Below are positions 26,226 to 35,895 of a DNA stretch of 64,000 nt, piece after piece. The DNA is from Roseibium salinum (lineage in GTDB: Bacteria; Pseudomonadota; Alphaproteobacteria; Rhizobiales; Stappiaceae): positions 4,404,501 to 4,468,500 of the forward strand of contig NZ_JAPEVI010000003.1 in NCBI RefSeq assembly GCF_026240905.1. The letters are read 5' to 3'. The position numbers and the translations under genes are program-made. The notes under the pieces were generated by a model, which saw only the letters and a list, made by a program, of their open reading frames with translations, searched no databases and was not told the origin of the DNA. Each line of letters starts with the position of its first letter. Position 1 is the stretch's first letter.

Positions 26226-26965
26226 GTGTTTCCGGACGCCACATCGTCATCACCGGGGGAGGCAGCGGCGTCGGCGCCGCTTGCGCCCGGCTGCTTGCGT
26301 CCCATGGCGCGCGCGTCACGATCCTCGGTCGCACCGAGGAAAAGCTGGCGGCGCAGGCGCTGCCCTATCAGGTTTGCGATGTCACCAGTCCGGACGAGAC
26401 CGCCGCGGCCTTCGAAGCGGCGCGCGCCGAAATAGGTCCGATCGAAGCCGTCATCGCCAATGCGGGCGCGGCGGAAAGCGTGCCTTTTGCCAAGATGACG
26501 CCCGAGACCTTGCAGTCGATGCTCGCGGTCAATCTCATCGGCGTCGTCAATGCCTGGCAGGCGGGCCTTCCGGACATGAAGGCGGCGGGCTGGGGGCGGA
26601 TGATTGCGATTGCCTCCACCGCCGGGCTCAAGGGCTATCCCTATGTCAGCGCCTATTGCGCCGCCAAGCACGCGGTTGTCGGCCTGACCCGGTCGCTGGG
26701 GCGGGAACTTGCAAGGACCGGCATCACGGTCAATGCGATCTGCCCCGGATTTGTCGAAACGCCGCTGCTTGAACGCTCGATCGAAACCATCGTCGCCAAG
26801 ACGGGTCTCAGCCGCGAAGCGGCCGCGGAGACGCTGAAGGCCGACAATCCTCAAGGCCGTTTCATCCTGCCCTCGGAAGTCGCCGAGACGGCGCTCTGGC
26901 TCTGCTCGCCGGGAGCCGCCGCCGTCAACGGTCATGCGCTGAGCCTTTCAGGAGGGGAAATTTGA
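26222..26965 (+). CDS. Short-chain dehydrogenase of the aromatic-CoA pathway
   Basis: A 247-residue SDR whose ATG overlaps the preceding stop (ATGA). It has TGGGSGVG for cofactor binding near residue 12, NAG in [10 protein letters not shown], and catalytic Y145-x-x-x-K149 in YCAAKHA. The last part ([29 protein letters not shown]) is normal for the family. It probably oxidises the 3-hydroxyacyl-CoA intermediate in beta-oxidation of the reduced ring. Substrate assignment is inference from the operon. Confidence 0.82.
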   Translation: MSVSGRHIVITGGGSGVGAACARLLASHGARVTILGRTEEKLAAQALPYQVCDVTSPDETAAAFEAARAEIGPIEAVIANAGAAESVPFAKMTPETLQSMLAVNLIGVVNAWQAGLPDMKAAGWGRMIAIASTAGLKGYPYVSAYCAAKHAVVGLTRSLGRELARTGITVNAICPGFVETPLLERSIETIVAKTGLSREAAAETLKADNPQGRFILPSEVAETALWLCSPGAAAVNGHALSLSGGEI

Positions 26966-27447
26966 AGTCCGCACCAGCCCATCAGCAGGAGCCCCTTTCC
27001 AAGGCGCGGTTGCGCGTCTGGCTGAAGCTTCTGAAGTCCGTCAACGGCATCGAGGCCGAAATCCGCCGCAATCTGCGCGACCGGCATGGAACGACGCTGC
27101 CGCGTTTCGACGTGATGTCGGCGCTGGCCCGGTTTCCCGACGGGCTCAGGATGAGCGAGCTTTCCACCTTCCTGAAAGTCTCGAACGGCAATGTCACCGG
27201 CATCGTCGACAAGCTGGCCCAGGAAGGACTGGCGGTTCGCGTCGCCGTTCCCGGCGACCGCCGGGCGCAGGTGGCGCGGCTGACGCCGAAGGGCGCCGCC
27301 GAATTCCAACGTCTGGCGCGGCACCACGAGGGCTGGATCGACACGCTGCTGGCCGGTCTCTCGGCACAGCATGTCGAAGAACTGTCTGGCACGCTGGACA
27401 TGATCCTGAGCCGACAGAGCGAGAAGGAGCCGATCGATGCGCAGTGA
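26962..27447 (+). CDS. MarR-family regulator of the aminobenzoate-type operon
   Basis: A 161-residue regulator using a TTG start that overlaps the SDR stop as TTGA, with AGGAGGGG six bases upstream. The winged helix includes [40 protein letters not shown] and the wing [16 protein letters not shown]. It lies inside the catabolic operon, as does the MarR gene in the first aromatic cluster. It probably senses the aryl-CoA substrate and autoregulates; the ligand is inference. Confidence 0.85.
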   Translation: MKSAPAHQQEPLSKARLRVWLKLLKSVNGIEAEIRRNLRDRHGTTLPRFDVMSALARFPDGLRMSELSTFLKVSNGNVTGIVDKLAQEGLAVRVAVPGDRRAQVARLTPKGAAEFQRLARHHEGWIDTLLAGLSAQHVEELSGTLDMILSRQSEKEPIDAQ

Positions 27448-28237
27448 CGTGAGCCATTTCCGGTGCGAGATCGCGGACGGTATCGCCCGCATCGCCCTGA
27501 ACCGGCCGGAGCGGAAGAACCCGCTGACCTTCGAAAGCTATGCGGAACTGCGCGACTGGTTCCGCGATCTGGTCTATGCCGACGACGTTCATGCCGTGGT
27601 GATCCTGCCCAATGGCGGCAATTTCAGTTCCGGCGGCGATGTTCACGACATTATCGGCCCGCTGACCCGGATGACCATGAAGGAACTGCTGGCCTTCACC
27701 CGCATGACCGGCGATCTGGTCAAGGCGATGCTCGGCTGCGGCAAGCCGGTCATTGCCGCCGTCGACGGTATCTGCGCCGGGGCGGGGGCGATCATGGCGA
27801 TGGCGTCGGACCTGCGGATCGCGACACCGCAGGCGAAGGTCGCCTTTCTGTTCAACCGCGTCGGGCTGGCCGGCTGCGACATGGGCGCCTGCGCGATCCT
27901 GCCCCGGATCATCGGCCAGGGCCGGGCGGCCGAACTTCTCTATCTCGGCCGCTCGATGAAGGCCGAGGAAGGCCTCGCCTGGGGCTTCTTCAATTCCGTG
28001 GTCGAGGCGGCTGCCCTCGAAGGGGCGGCGATGGAGATGGCCGAAAGGATCGCGGCCGGGCCGACCTTCGCCAATTCGATGACCAAGACGATGCTTGCCC
28101 AGGAATGGTCGATGAGCCTGGACCAGGCCATCGAGGCGGAAGCCCAGGCGCAGGCGATCTGCATGCAGGGCAAGGACTTCCACCGCGCCTACGAGGCGTT
28201 CGTGAAAAAAGAAAAACCGGTGTTCGAGGGCGACTGA
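27437..28237 (+). CDS. Enoyl-CoA hydratase/isomerase of the aromatic-CoA pathway
   Basis: A 266-residue crotonase with GAAGGAG before its ATG, overlapping the MarR gene by 11 bases. The oxyanion-hole segments are [11 protein letters not shown] (near residue 57) and [20 protein letters not shown] (near residue 112). A second catalytic region, [20 protein letters not shown], follows. It should act on the unsaturated alicyclic CoA ester made downstream of the monooxygenase/reductase, or in ring opening. Which of these steps it performs cannot be read from sequence. Confidence 0.82.
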   Translation: MRSDVSHFRCEIADGIARIALNRPERKNPLTFESYAELRDWFRDLVYADDVHAVVILPNGGNFSSGGDVHDIIGPLTRMTMKELLAFTRMTGDLVKAMLGCGKPVIAAVDGICAGAGAIMAMASDLRIATPQAKVAFLFNRVGLAGCDMGACAILPRIIGQGRAAELLYLGRSMKAEEGLAWGFFNSVVEAAALEGAAMEMAERIAAGPTFANSMTKTMLAQEWSMSLDQAIEAEAQAQAICMQGKDFHRAYEAFVKKEKPVFEGD

Positions 28238-29391
28238 TGCCAGACAAGTCCTTCCTTCACTGGCCGTTTTTCGAGGATCGGCACCGGAAGCTGGCGGATG
28301 ATCTTGAGACGTGGGCCCGCTCCGCGCTTGGTCATGTCGACCACAGCGACACGGACGCGGCCTGCCTCGGCCTGGTGAAGGACCTGGGCGCGGCCGGTTT
28401 TCTGGACTATTCCGGGGCTGCGGACGGGGTGCTCGACGTGCGGAGCCTGTGCATCATCCGCGAGACCCTTGCACGCCATGACGGGCTGGCGGATTTCGCC
28501 TTTGCCATGCAGGGCCTCGGCACCGGCGCGATTTCGCTGTTCGGCACGGACGAGCAGAAGGCCGAATGGCTGCCGAAGACCCGGTCCGGCGCGGCGGTTT
28601 CGGCCTTTGCCCTCACCGAGCCCCAGTCGGGTTCCGATGTCGCCAATTCCACCATGACCGCGATGGAGGACGGCGACGCCTATGTCCTTGACGGCGAGAA
28701 GACCTGGATTTCCAACGGCGGCATTGCCGATCTCTACACGCTCTTTGCCAGAACCGGCGAGGCCCCGGGAGCAAAAGGCCTGTCCGCCTTCATCGTCACG
28801 CCCGACCTCAATGGGTTCGAAATCACCGAACGCCTGGAGACGATAGCGCCCCATCCCCTTGCCACCCTGCGTTTTACCGGCTGCCGTGTTCCGAAGAAAA
28901 ATATGATCGGCACGCCGGGAGCAGGGTTCAGGATCGCCATGTCGGTCCTCGACATCTTCCGCTCGACCGTTGCCGCCGCCGCGCTCGGATTTGCCCGGCG
29001 CGCGCTGGACGAAGCTCTCAAGCGCGTCACGACCCGCGAAATCCAGGGCGCGCCGCTGGCCGACCTTCAACTGGTCCAGGGGCATATCGCCGACATGGCG
29101 CTGGACATCGATGCCGCCGCACTGCTGGTCTACCGGGCGGCCTGGACGAAGGACAGCGGCGCGCCGCGCGTGACCCGCGAAGCGGCCATGGCAAAGCTGT
29201 TTGCCACCGACCAGGCGCAGCAGGTCATCGACAAGGCCGTCCAGCTTCACGGCGGCGACGGCGTCCGCTCCGGCTCCGCCGTGGAGAAGCTCTATCGCGA
29301 GATCCGCGCCCTTCGCATCTACGAGGGAGCCTCGGATGTCCAGAAAATCATAATCGCACGCCAGACAATCGGCGCCTTCCAGGGAGACTGA
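28237..29391 (+). CDS. Acyl-CoA dehydrogenase of the aromatic-CoA pathway
   Basis: A 384-residue flavoenzyme of normal length. The true start [15 protein letters not shown] shares one base with the preceding stop (TGATG). Family motifs are FALTEPQSGSDVANS, GEKTWISNGGIAD, QLHGGDGVRSGSAVEKLYRE and IYEGASDVQKIIIAR with the usual catalytic glutamate. It would desaturate a CoA ester during beta-oxidation of the dearomatised ring. Upstream codons in the same frame are antisense or out-of-frame sequence within the hydratase gene. Confidence 0.87.
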   Translation: MPDKSFLHWPFFEDRHRKLADDLETWARSALGHVDHSDTDAACLGLVKDLGAAGFLDYSGAADGVLDVRSLCIIRETLARHDGLADFAFAMQGLGTGAISLFGTDEQKAEWLPKTRSGAAVSAFALTEPQSGSDVANSTMTAMEDGDAYVLDGEKTWISNGGIADLYTLFARTGEAPGAKGLSAFIVTPDLNGFEITERLETIAPHPLATLRFTGCRVPKKNMIGTPGAGFRIAMSVLDIFRSTVAAAALGFARRALDEALKRVTTREIQGAPLADLQLVQGHIADMALDIDAAALLVYRAAWTKDSGAPRVTREAAMAKLFATDQAQQVIDKAVQLHGGDGVRSGSAVEKLYREIRALRIYEGASDVQKIIIARQTIGAFQGD

Positions 29392-29395
29392 TCCA

Positions 29396-31015
29396 ATGCT
29401 TGGTCCGTCCGCTCATGTCGATACCTTCACCCGCGACAACCTTCCGCCGGAAGACACGTGGCCCGTCTTCCTGCTCGACGGGTTCTCCTATCCCGAGCGG
29501 CTGAATGCCGCCGTGGAACTCACCGACAGGATGGTCGAGAAGGGCTTCGGCGATCATACGGCCCTGATCGGCAACGGCCGCCGGCGGACCTACAAGGAAC
29601 TGTCCGACTGGACCAACCGCCTCGCCCATGCCCTCACCGACGATCTCGGCGTGAAGCCGGGCAACCGGGTGCTGATCCGTTCGGCGAACAATCCGGCGAT
29701 GGTCGCCTGCTGGCTCGCCGCCACCAAGGCCGGGGCCGTCGTCGTCAACACGATGCCGATGCTGCGGGCGGGCGAGCTTTCCAAGGTTGTCGACAAGGCC
29801 GAAGTCGAGTTCGCGCTCTGCGACACGCGCCTGATGGACGAGATGGAGGCCTGCGCCAGGACCTCGTCGTTCCTGAAAAAGGTGGTCGGTTTTGACGGCA
29901 CGTCCAACCACGAGGCCGAACTGGACCATCTGGCGCTGGAAAAACCCGTGCACTACGACGCGGTGCCGACGGGCCGCGACGACGTCGCGCTGCTCGGCTT
30001 CACTTCCGGTTCGACCGGTACGCCGAAGGCCACGATGCATTTCCACCGCGACCTGCTGATCATCGCGGACGGTTATGCCAAAGAAGTGCTCGGCGTGACG
30101 CCCGACGACGTCTTTGTCGGCTCGCCGCCGCTGGCCTTCACCTTCGGCCTCGGCGGGCTGGCGGTGTTCCCGCTGCGGTTCGGCGCGGCCGCGACGCTTC
30201 TGGAGAACGCTTCGCCGCCGAACATGATCGACATCATCCAGAAATACAAAGCCACCGTGTGCTTCACGGCGCCGACGGCCTACCGGGTGATGCTGCAGGC
30301 GATGGAGGAGGGGGCCGACCTGTCGTCGCTTCGCGCGGCGGTGTCCGCGGGCGAAACGCTGCCGGCGCCGATCTACGAAGCCTGGATGAAAAAGACCGGC
30401 AAACCGATGCTGGACGGCATCGGGTCGACCGAGATGCTGCACATCTTCATTTCCAACCGCTTCGAGGACCACAAGCCCGCCTGCACCGGCAAACCGGTGA
30501 CCGGCTATGAGGTCAGGATCATCGGCCAGGACGGCAAGCCGGTCCCGGCCGGGGAGGTCGGGCGGCTGGCGGTGCGCGGGCCGACCGGCTGCCGCTATCT
30601 CGCCGACGACCGCCAGCGCCAGTATGTGGCCGACGGCTGGAACATCACCGGCGACAGTTTCTCCATGAGCGAGGACGGCCACCTGCACTTTGCCGCCCGC
30701 AACGACGACATGATCATCTCGGCCGGCTACAACATCGCCGGACCCGAGGTGGAGGCCGCCCTGCTGGCACACCCGGCGGTCCAGGAATGTGCCGTGATCG
30801 GCGTTCCGGACGAGGAGCGCGGGGCGATCGTCCAGGCTCATGTGGTGCTGAGCGAGGGCGCCGCGCCGTCCGACGACATGCGCAAGGCGCTCCAGAACCA
30901 TGTGAAGGCGACGATCGCGCCATTCAAGTATCCGCGCTCGATCGTCTTCACCGAGACTTTGCCGAAAACGGCAACCGGCAAGATCCAGCGTTTCCGGCTG
31001 CGGCCGGATCACTGA
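29396..31015 (+). CDS. 2-Aminobenzoate/benzoate-CoA ligase-type enzyme
   Basis: A 539-residue AMP-forming ligase, four bases after the dehydrogenase gene. Its start MLGPSAHVDTFTRDNLPPED, P-loop TSGSTGTPKATMHFH (near residue 204), IGSTEMLHIFIS, GWNITGD and the C-terminal lysine in PKTATGKIQRF are all in place. The family is that of benzoate-CoA and 2-aminobenzoate-CoA ligases, whose usual length is similar. It would activate the imported aromatic acid for the monooxygenase/reductase encoded first in the operon. Confidence 0.85.
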   Translation: MLGPSAHVDTFTRDNLPPEDTWPVFLLDGFSYPERLNAAVELTDRMVEKGFGDHTALIGNGRRRTYKELSDWTNRLAHALTDDLGVKPGNRVLIRSANNPAMVACWLAATKAGAVVVNTMPMLRAGELSKVVDKAEVEFALCDTRLMDEMEACARTSSFLKKVVGFDGTSNHEAELDHLALEKPVHYDAVPTGRDDVALLGFTSGSTGTPKATMHFHRDLLIIADGYAKEVLGVTPDDVFVGSPPLAFTFGLGGLAVFPLRFGAAATLLENASPPNMIDIIQKYKATVCFTAPTAYRVMLQAMEEGADLSSLRAAVSAGETLPAPIYEAWMKKTGKPMLDGIGSTEMLHIFISNRFEDHKPACTGKPVTGYEVRIIGQDGKPVPAGEVGRLAVRGPTGCRYLADDRQRQYVADGWNITGDSFSMSEDGHLHFAARNDDMIISAGYNIAGPEVEAALLAHPAVQECAVIGVPDEERGAIVQAHVVLSEGAAPSDDMRKALQNHVKATIAPFKYPRSIVFTETLPKTATGKIQRFRLRPDH

Positions 31016-31033
31016 ACCGACGAGTGCCATCAA

Positions 31034-31059
31034 CCCGCATGCCAGGGCAAGCATGCGGG
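31034..31059 (+). terminator. Hairpin between the ligase and the ABC importer genes
   Basis: CCCGCATGC at 31034-31042 pairs with GCATGCGGG at 31051-31059 around an 8-base loop. No T run follows, so it may be an mRNA-processing or attenuation structure rather than a full terminator. Confidence 0.5.
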
Positions 31060-31154
31060 GAACAAATGACAGCCCGAAGCTTCCGCCGCCCAAGTCCGGG
31101 CGGATGGAGTGGAAACCAAGTGGAACAGCAGGTTTTAATCAACAGGAGTGAATG

Positions 31155-32291
31155 ATGAAACTGGTAACGATGGCGGCCGCGGCCGCCCTGGCCGTGAGCG
31201 TCGCTGGCGCGCAGGCCGAGCCGGTGAAGGTCGGCATGATCACGACCCTGTCGGGCGGCGGCGCCGGTCTCGGCATCGATGTGCGCGACGGCTTCATGCT
31301 GGCGGTGAAGCAATCGGGCAATGAAGAGATCGAGGTGATCGTCGAGGACGATCAGCAGAAGCCGGACGTTGCGGTGCAACTCTCCGACAAGATGGTGCAG
31401 GCGGAGAAAGTCGACGTGCTGACCGGCATCATCTGGTCGAACCTGGCCATGGCGGTCATTCCTTCGGTCACCGCGCAGGGCAAGTTTTATCTGTCGCCGA
31501 ATGCCGGTCCGTCCCAGCTTGCCGGCAAGGGCTGCCATCCGAACTACTTCAACGTCGCCTGGCAGAACGACAACCTTCACGAGGCGGCCGGTGCCTATGC
31601 GAATTTCGCCGAGTTGAAGAATACCTTCATCCTGGCGCCGAACTATCCTGCCGGCCAGGACGCCCTGACCGGTTTCAAGCGCTTCTACAAGGGTGAGCTT
31701 GCCGGCGAGATCTACACCAAGCTCGGCCAGACGGATTATGCTGCCGAGATCGCCCAGATCCGGGCCTCGGGCGCCGATGGCGTGTTCTTCTTCCTGCCCG
31801 GCGGCATGGGGATTTCCTTCCTGAAGCAGTACAAGGATTCCGGTGTCGACCTTCCGGTGGTCGGCCCGGCCTTCTCCTTCGACCAGGGCATCCTGCAGGC
31901 CGTCGGCGATGCGGCGCTCGGTGTCAAGAACACCAGCCAGTGGAGCAAGGACATCGACAACGAGACCAACAAGGCCTTTGTCGAGAGCTTCCAGGCCGAA
32001 TACGGCCGCCTGCCGTCGCTCTATGCGTCCCAGGGCTTCGACACCGCCAACCTGCTGCTCTCCGCCATGGCGAAGGCGGACGTGAATGACGCGGACGCCT
32101 TCCGGGCGGCTCTTGAAGAAGCCGATTTCAAGTCGACCCGCGGCAACTTCAGGTTCGGCCCCAACCACCATCCGATCCAGGACATCTATGTCCGCGAGGT
32201 GATCAAGGAGGGTGACGTCTACACCAACAAGATCATCGGCACAGCGCTGACCAGCCATGCCGATGCCTACTGGTCCGAGTGCAGCATGTAA
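31155..32291 (+). CDS. LIV-type ABC substrate-binding protein
   Basis: A 378-residue periplasmic protein. AGGAG lies six bases before the ATG at 31155; an adjacent ATG at 31152 is the alternative. The signal peptide ends at AQAE near residue 21. The mature start PVKVGMITTLSGGGAGLGID, FYLSPNAGPSQLAGKGCHPN and YASQGFDTANLLLSAM are typical of LivK-like receptors. Relatives of this class often bind aromatic acids, which fits the operon better than leucine. Ligand identity is inference. Confidence 0.87.
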   Translation: MKLVTMAAAAALAVSVAGAQAEPVKVGMITTLSGGGAGLGIDVRDGFMLAVKQSGNEEIEVIVEDDQQKPDVAVQLSDKMVQAEKVDVLTGIIWSNLAMAVIPSVTAQGKFYLSPNAGPSQLAGKGCHPNYFNVAWQNDNLHEAAGAYANFAELKNTFILAPNYPAGQDALTGFKRFYKGELAGEIYTKLGQTDYAAEIAQIRASGADGVFFFLPGGMGISFLKQYKDSGVDLPVVGPAFSFDQGILQAVGDAALGVKNTSQWSKDIDNETNKAFVESFQAEYGRLPSLYASQGFDTANLLLSAMAKADVNDADAFRAALEEADFKSTRGNFRFGPNHHPIQDIYVREVIKEGDVYTNKIIGTALTSHADAYWSECSM

Positions 32292-32303
32292 GGTAAGCAC
32301 CCT

Positions 32304-32371
32304 GTACCGGCGCCATGGCCGGATCAGCTTCGCGTCTTCACGCGCAAGCCGGTCGAGCCAGGCGCCGGTAC
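32304..32371 (+). promoter_or_regulatory. Long-range inverted repeat between the binding-protein and permease genes
   Basis: GTACCGGCGCC at 32304-32314 is exactly inverted at 32361-32371, able to form an 11-bp stem closing a 46-base loop. Its place after the receptor gene suggests it limits transcription into, or protects mRNA upstream of, the permease genes. Confidence 0.5.
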
Positions 32372-32387
32372 TACGGGCGGGGGATTC

Positions 32388-33308
32388 ATGTCACTGATAT
32401 TGCTCATAGAGCAGGTTCTGAACGGCCTGCAATTCGGCATCATGCTGTTCCTGATGGCGGCCGGTCTGACCCTGATCTTCGGCGTGATGGGGCTGATCAA
32501 CCTCGCCCACGGCTCGCTCTACATGATCGGCGCCTTCTGCGCGGCGGCGGTGGCGGCCTGGAGCGGATCGTTTCTGCTCGGGCTGGTGGCGGCGCTTGCC
32601 GGGGCGGCGATTGCCGGCGCGCTGGTGGAACTGATCGTCATCCGGCGGCTCTACGACAAGGATCACCTCGACCAGGTGCTGGCCACATTCGCGCTGATCC
32701 TGATCTTTTCCGAGGGCACGCGCTGGATATTCGGTTCGTTCCCACTTTATCTGAACGTTCCGGCATATCTGTCCGGACCTGTTACCCTGCCCGGCGGGAT
32801 CGAATATCCGTTCTACCGTCTGGCGCTCATCATCGTCGGACTGGCGGTTGCGGCCGGCCTTTATCTCCTGATCTCGAAAACACGCCTTGGCGTCCAGATC
32901 CGCGCCGGTGAAAACGACCGGGAGATGATCGCCGCGCTCGGCATCGACATTGCCAGGCTCTACACCATCGTCTTTGCGCTCGGCGCGGCCCTGGCGGGGC
33001 TTGCCGGGGCGCTGGTCGGAGCCATTCAATCCGTCCAGGTCGGCATGGGCGAGCCCGTGCTGATCATGGCCTTCGTGGTCATCGTCATCGGGGGTATCGG
33101 CTCGATCAAGGGCGCGCTGATCGGCGCCGTCCTGGTTGGCCTGACCGACACGCTCGGCGGCATCTTCCTGCCTGAAATCATGAAGCTGTTTTTCGATCCC
33201 TCGACGGCAACCTCGATCGGCTCCTCGCTGGCCTCCATGGCGATCTACGTTCTCATGGCGGCGGTGCTGATCCTCAAGCCCTCCGGACTGTTCGGGGTGC
33301 GCGCATGA
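32388..33308 (+). CDS. livH: LIV-type ABC permease (LivH family)
   Basis: A 306-residue membrane protein with eight or so hydrophobic segments. LivH blocks are QVLNGLQFGIMLFLMAAGLT, FGVMGLINLAHGSLYMIGAF, YDKDHLDQVLATFAL and the ATPase-contact region AGENDREMIAALGIDI. It ends LKPSGLFGVRA and overlaps livM by four bases. It partners LivM in the inner-membrane channel for the presumed aromatic acid. Confidence 0.88.
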   Translation: MSLILLIEQVLNGLQFGIMLFLMAAGLTLIFGVMGLINLAHGSLYMIGAFCAAAVAAWSGSFLLGLVAALAGAAIAGALVELIVIRRLYDKDHLDQVLATFALILIFSEGTRWIFGSFPLYLNVPAYLSGPVTLPGGIEYPFYRLALIIVGLAVAAGLYLLISKTRLGVQIRAGENDREMIAALGIDIARLYTIVFALGAALAGLAGALVGAIQSVQVGMGEPVLIMAFVVIVIGGIGSIKGALIGAVLVGLTDTLGGIFLPEIMKLFFDPSTATSIGSSLASMAIYVLMAAVLILKPSGLFGVRA

Positions 33309-34288
33309 TCAGAGAAGCCTATGTGAACGCGCTGACGCTCGCCCTCTTCGCCTTGATCCCGCTCTGGGCGGTGCTGGCGGACGAGCCTTTCACCATCACC
33401 CTGATGACCCGGGCGGCGATCTTCGCCATCGCGGCGATCGGGCTCAACATTGCCCTGGGGCTCGGCGGGCTGGTCAGTCTCGGGCATGCGGTGTTCTTCG
33501 GGGTCGGCGGCTATGCGATGGGCATTCTGGCCCATCACGCCCAGACCTACACGGCGCTCAGCGAATGGCCGTTCCTGATCGAGGGCACCAAGTCCATGCC
33601 GGTGATCTGGCTGGCGGCGGTGGTCCTGTCGGCGCTGGCCGCGCTGGTGATCGGGATCCTGTCGCTGCGCACGACAGGGGTCTATTTCATCATGATCACG
33701 CTGGCCTTCGGTCAGATGTTCTTCTTCTTCGCCATTTCCTGGGCGGAATACGGCGGCGAGGACGGCCTGTCGATCTATGTTCGCAACGGGTTCCCCGGGC
33801 TCAATACGCTGGACCCGATCCAGTTCTACGGGCTGTGCCTGGGCCTGCTCTGCCTGGTGCTGGTGTTTGCCTGGAAGCTCGCCGGCTCGCCGTTCGGCCT
33901 CGCCCTCAACGCCGCGCGCCAGGCGCCGGTGCGGGTCGAGACCGTCGGGCTGGATCCGACGCGCCTGCGTCTCGTCGCCTTCGTGCTTTCCGGCGCCATT
34001 GCCGGCCTTGCGGGCGCGCTGTTTGCGGATCTGAACCGGTTCGTCAGTCCCGTCATGTTCAGCTGGCAGACCAGCGGCGAGATCATGATCTTCGTCATTC
34101 TCGGCGGTGTCGGGCGTCTGTTCGGTCCGGTGATCGGCGCGCTCGTCTTCGTCGCGCTCGAACATTGGCTCGGCGGCTTGAGCGAGTACTGGCACATCTA
34201 TCTCGGACTGCTCCTGCTTCTCATCGTGCTCTTCGGCCGGGGCGGCCTGATCGGCATGATCTGCGGACGGGAGGCGGTCCATGACTGA
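33305..34288 (+). CDS. livM: LIV-type ABC permease (LivM family)
   Basis: A 327-residue permease coupled to livH by ATGA. Typical sequences are AIFAIAAIGLNIALGLGGLV, SLGHAVFFGVGGYAMGIL, LRTTGVYFIMITLAFGQM and the loop NAARQAPVRVETVGLDPTRL that meets the ATPases. About eight to nine hydrophobic segments are visible. It overlaps the next gene by eight bases. Confidence 0.88.
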   Translation: MIREAYVNALTLALFALIPLWAVLADEPFTITLMTRAAIFAIAAIGLNIALGLGGLVSLGHAVFFGVGGYAMGILAHHAQTYTALSEWPFLIEGTKSMPVIWLAAVVLSALAALVIGILSLRTTGVYFIMITLAFGQMFFFFAISWAEYGGEDGLSIYVRNGFPGLNTLDPIQFYGLCLGLLCLVLVFAWKLAGSPFGLALNAARQAPVRVETVGLDPTRLRLVAFVLSGAIAGLAGALFADLNRFVSPVMFSWQTSGEIMIFVILGGVGRLFGPVIGALVFVALEHWLGGLSEYWHIYLGLLLLLIVLFGRGGLIGMICGREAVHD

Positions 34289-35030
34289 GCCGGTTCTTCA
34301 AACCCTCGGCATCAGCAAGAGTTTCGGTGCGCTCAGGGCCAGCCGGGACATTTCCCTCGACCTGAGGCCCGGTGAAATCCACGCGATCATCGGGCCGAAC
34401 GGTGCAGGCAAGACGACGCTGATCGGCCAGATCTGCGGCACGTTGAGACCGGATGCCGGCTCCGTCCGCCTGCACGGGCGGGACGTCACCCACAAGGCCG
34501 CGCGCGAACGGGCGCGGGCCGGGCTGGGGCGGACGTTCCAGATCTCTTCCCTCGCCATGGAGGACACCGTGCTGGAAAACGCCGTTCTCGGCGCGCTCGG
34601 GGCCGGTGGCAGACCCTGGCGCTTCTGGTCGAACGCGCTCAGCGACAAGGGCCTGCGCGAGACGGCCGAAGAAGCGCTTGCCCGGGTCGGCCTGCAGGAT
34701 CACGCCCGCCGCCGCACGGCCGAACTCAGCCACGGCCAGCGCCGCCAGCTGGAGGTTGCCGTGGCGCTGACGCTGCGGCCGAAGGCGCTGGTGATGGACG
34801 AACCGATGGCCGGCATGGGACCGGAAGGCTCCAAGCGGCTGACCGGCTTTTTGGACGCGCTCAGGGCGGAAGCGCCGATCCTGCTGGTCGAGCACGACAT
34901 GGATGCGGTGTTTTCTCTGGCCGACCGGATCAGCGTGCTTGTCTATGGCGAGGTGATCGCCACCGGCACCGTCGATGAGATCCGCGCCGATGCGGCCGTG
35001 CGCGAAGCCTATCTGGGGGACGAAGCATGA
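34281..35030 (+). CDS. livG: LIV-type ABC ATPase (LivG family)
   Basis: A 249-residue ATPase after a GGGAGG ribosome site. Walker A is GPNGAGKTT near residue 36, and a Q-loop lies near TFQISSLAMEDT. The signature region is LSHGQRRQLEVAVAL and Walker B VMDEPMAGMG, followed by the H-loop LLVEHDMDAVF. The C-terminal segment is short, without the longer tail of some LivG proteins. It is coupled to livF by ATGA. Confidence 0.88.
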   Translation: MTEPVLQTLGISKSFGALRASRDISLDLRPGEIHAIIGPNGAGKTTLIGQICGTLRPDAGSVRLHGRDVTHKAARERARAGLGRTFQISSLAMEDTVLENAVLGALGAGGRPWRFWSNALSDKGLRETAEEALARVGLQDHARRRTAELSHGQRRQLEVAVALTLRPKALVMDEPMAGMGPEGSKRLTGFLDALRAEAPILLVEHDMDAVFSLADRISVLVYGEVIATGTVDEIRADAAVREAYLGDEA

Positions 35031-35713
35031 GTCTTCTGACACTGTCCGGCGTCACGGCGTCCTATGGCCCGAGCCAGGCCCTCTTCGGGGTGGACCTCCA
35101 GATCGGGGAAGGCGAGGTGCTGGCCCTGCTCGGCCGCAACGGCATGGGCAAGAGCACGACGGTCAAATGCATCTGCCGGATGCTGCCCGCAGGCGGGACG
35201 CTGACATTTGACGGCAAAGATCTCGGCAGGCTGGCAAGTTACCGGGCAGCGCGGCTCGGGCTGGGCCTTGTACCGGAAGGGCGGCGCTGTTTCGGCAGCT
35301 TGAGCGTGCAGGAAAACCTGACCGCCGCCGCCCGGCGCGGCGCCTGGACGTTCGAGCGCGTCGTCGAGCTGTTCCCGCGCCTGGGCGAACGGCGCGGCCA
35401 GCGCGCGGCCTCGCTGTCGGGCGGCGAACAGCAGATGCTGGCCATCGGGCGGGCGCTGATGACCAATCCGAAACTGCTGATCCTGGACGAGGCGACCGAG
35501 GGCCTCGCCCCGATCATCCGCCAGGAAATCTGGTCGGTGATCCGGCTTCTCAAGGCGGAAACCGGCCTGTCGATCCTGGTGATCGACAAGTCGCTCAGGG
35601 AGCTGAGAGAGATTTGCGACCGGGCGACGATCCTGGAACGGGGCAGGACCGTATGGGCCGGTGCGATCGGGGAACTGAGCGACGACATCACCCATCAGTA
35701 TATCGGGGTCTGA
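35027..35713 (+). CDS. livF: LIV-type ABC ATPase (LivF family)
   Basis: A 228-residue ATPase. Walker A is GRNGMGKSTT near residue 37, followed by LGLGLVPEGRRCFGSLSVQE, signature LSGGEQQMLAIGRAL and Walker B ILDEATEGLAP. The switch region has VIDKSLRELREI, so the usual H-loop histidine (as in LVEQ/LVEH-x-x) is replaced by D-K at this position; some LivF proteins vary here. It completes the importer. Confidence 0.87.
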   Translation: MSLLTLSGVTASYGPSQALFGVDLQIGEGEVLALLGRNGMGKSTTVKCICRMLPAGGTLTFDGKDLGRLASYRAARLGLGLVPEGRRCFGSLSVQENLTAAARRGAWTFERVVELFPRLGERRGQRAASLSGGEQQMLAIGRALMTNPKLLILDEATEGLAPIIRQEIWSVIRLLKAETGLSILVIDKSLRELREICDRATILERGRTVWAGAIGELSDDITHQYIGV

Positions 35714-35895
35714 GCCATGTCCCGCTTCCGGCAGCCGTCATGTCCAAGCGCTGCGATCCGGCGGGGCTCGTCTTCGTGTGTGCGGGGCGGCCCGCGGTTT
35801 TCAACAGGGCAGGCGCTTGAAAGCGCAATTGCCGGGGGCAGGCCGCAGGTCCGGCCCGAAACGCTCCAGGTCTGTGCAGGGGAAGAACAGGAACC

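Noticed and set aside
29348..31093. 581-codon frame antisense to the CoA ligase gene
   Set aside because: Shadow frame rich in R, G, H and Q; the ligase on the plus strand has all catalytic motifs.
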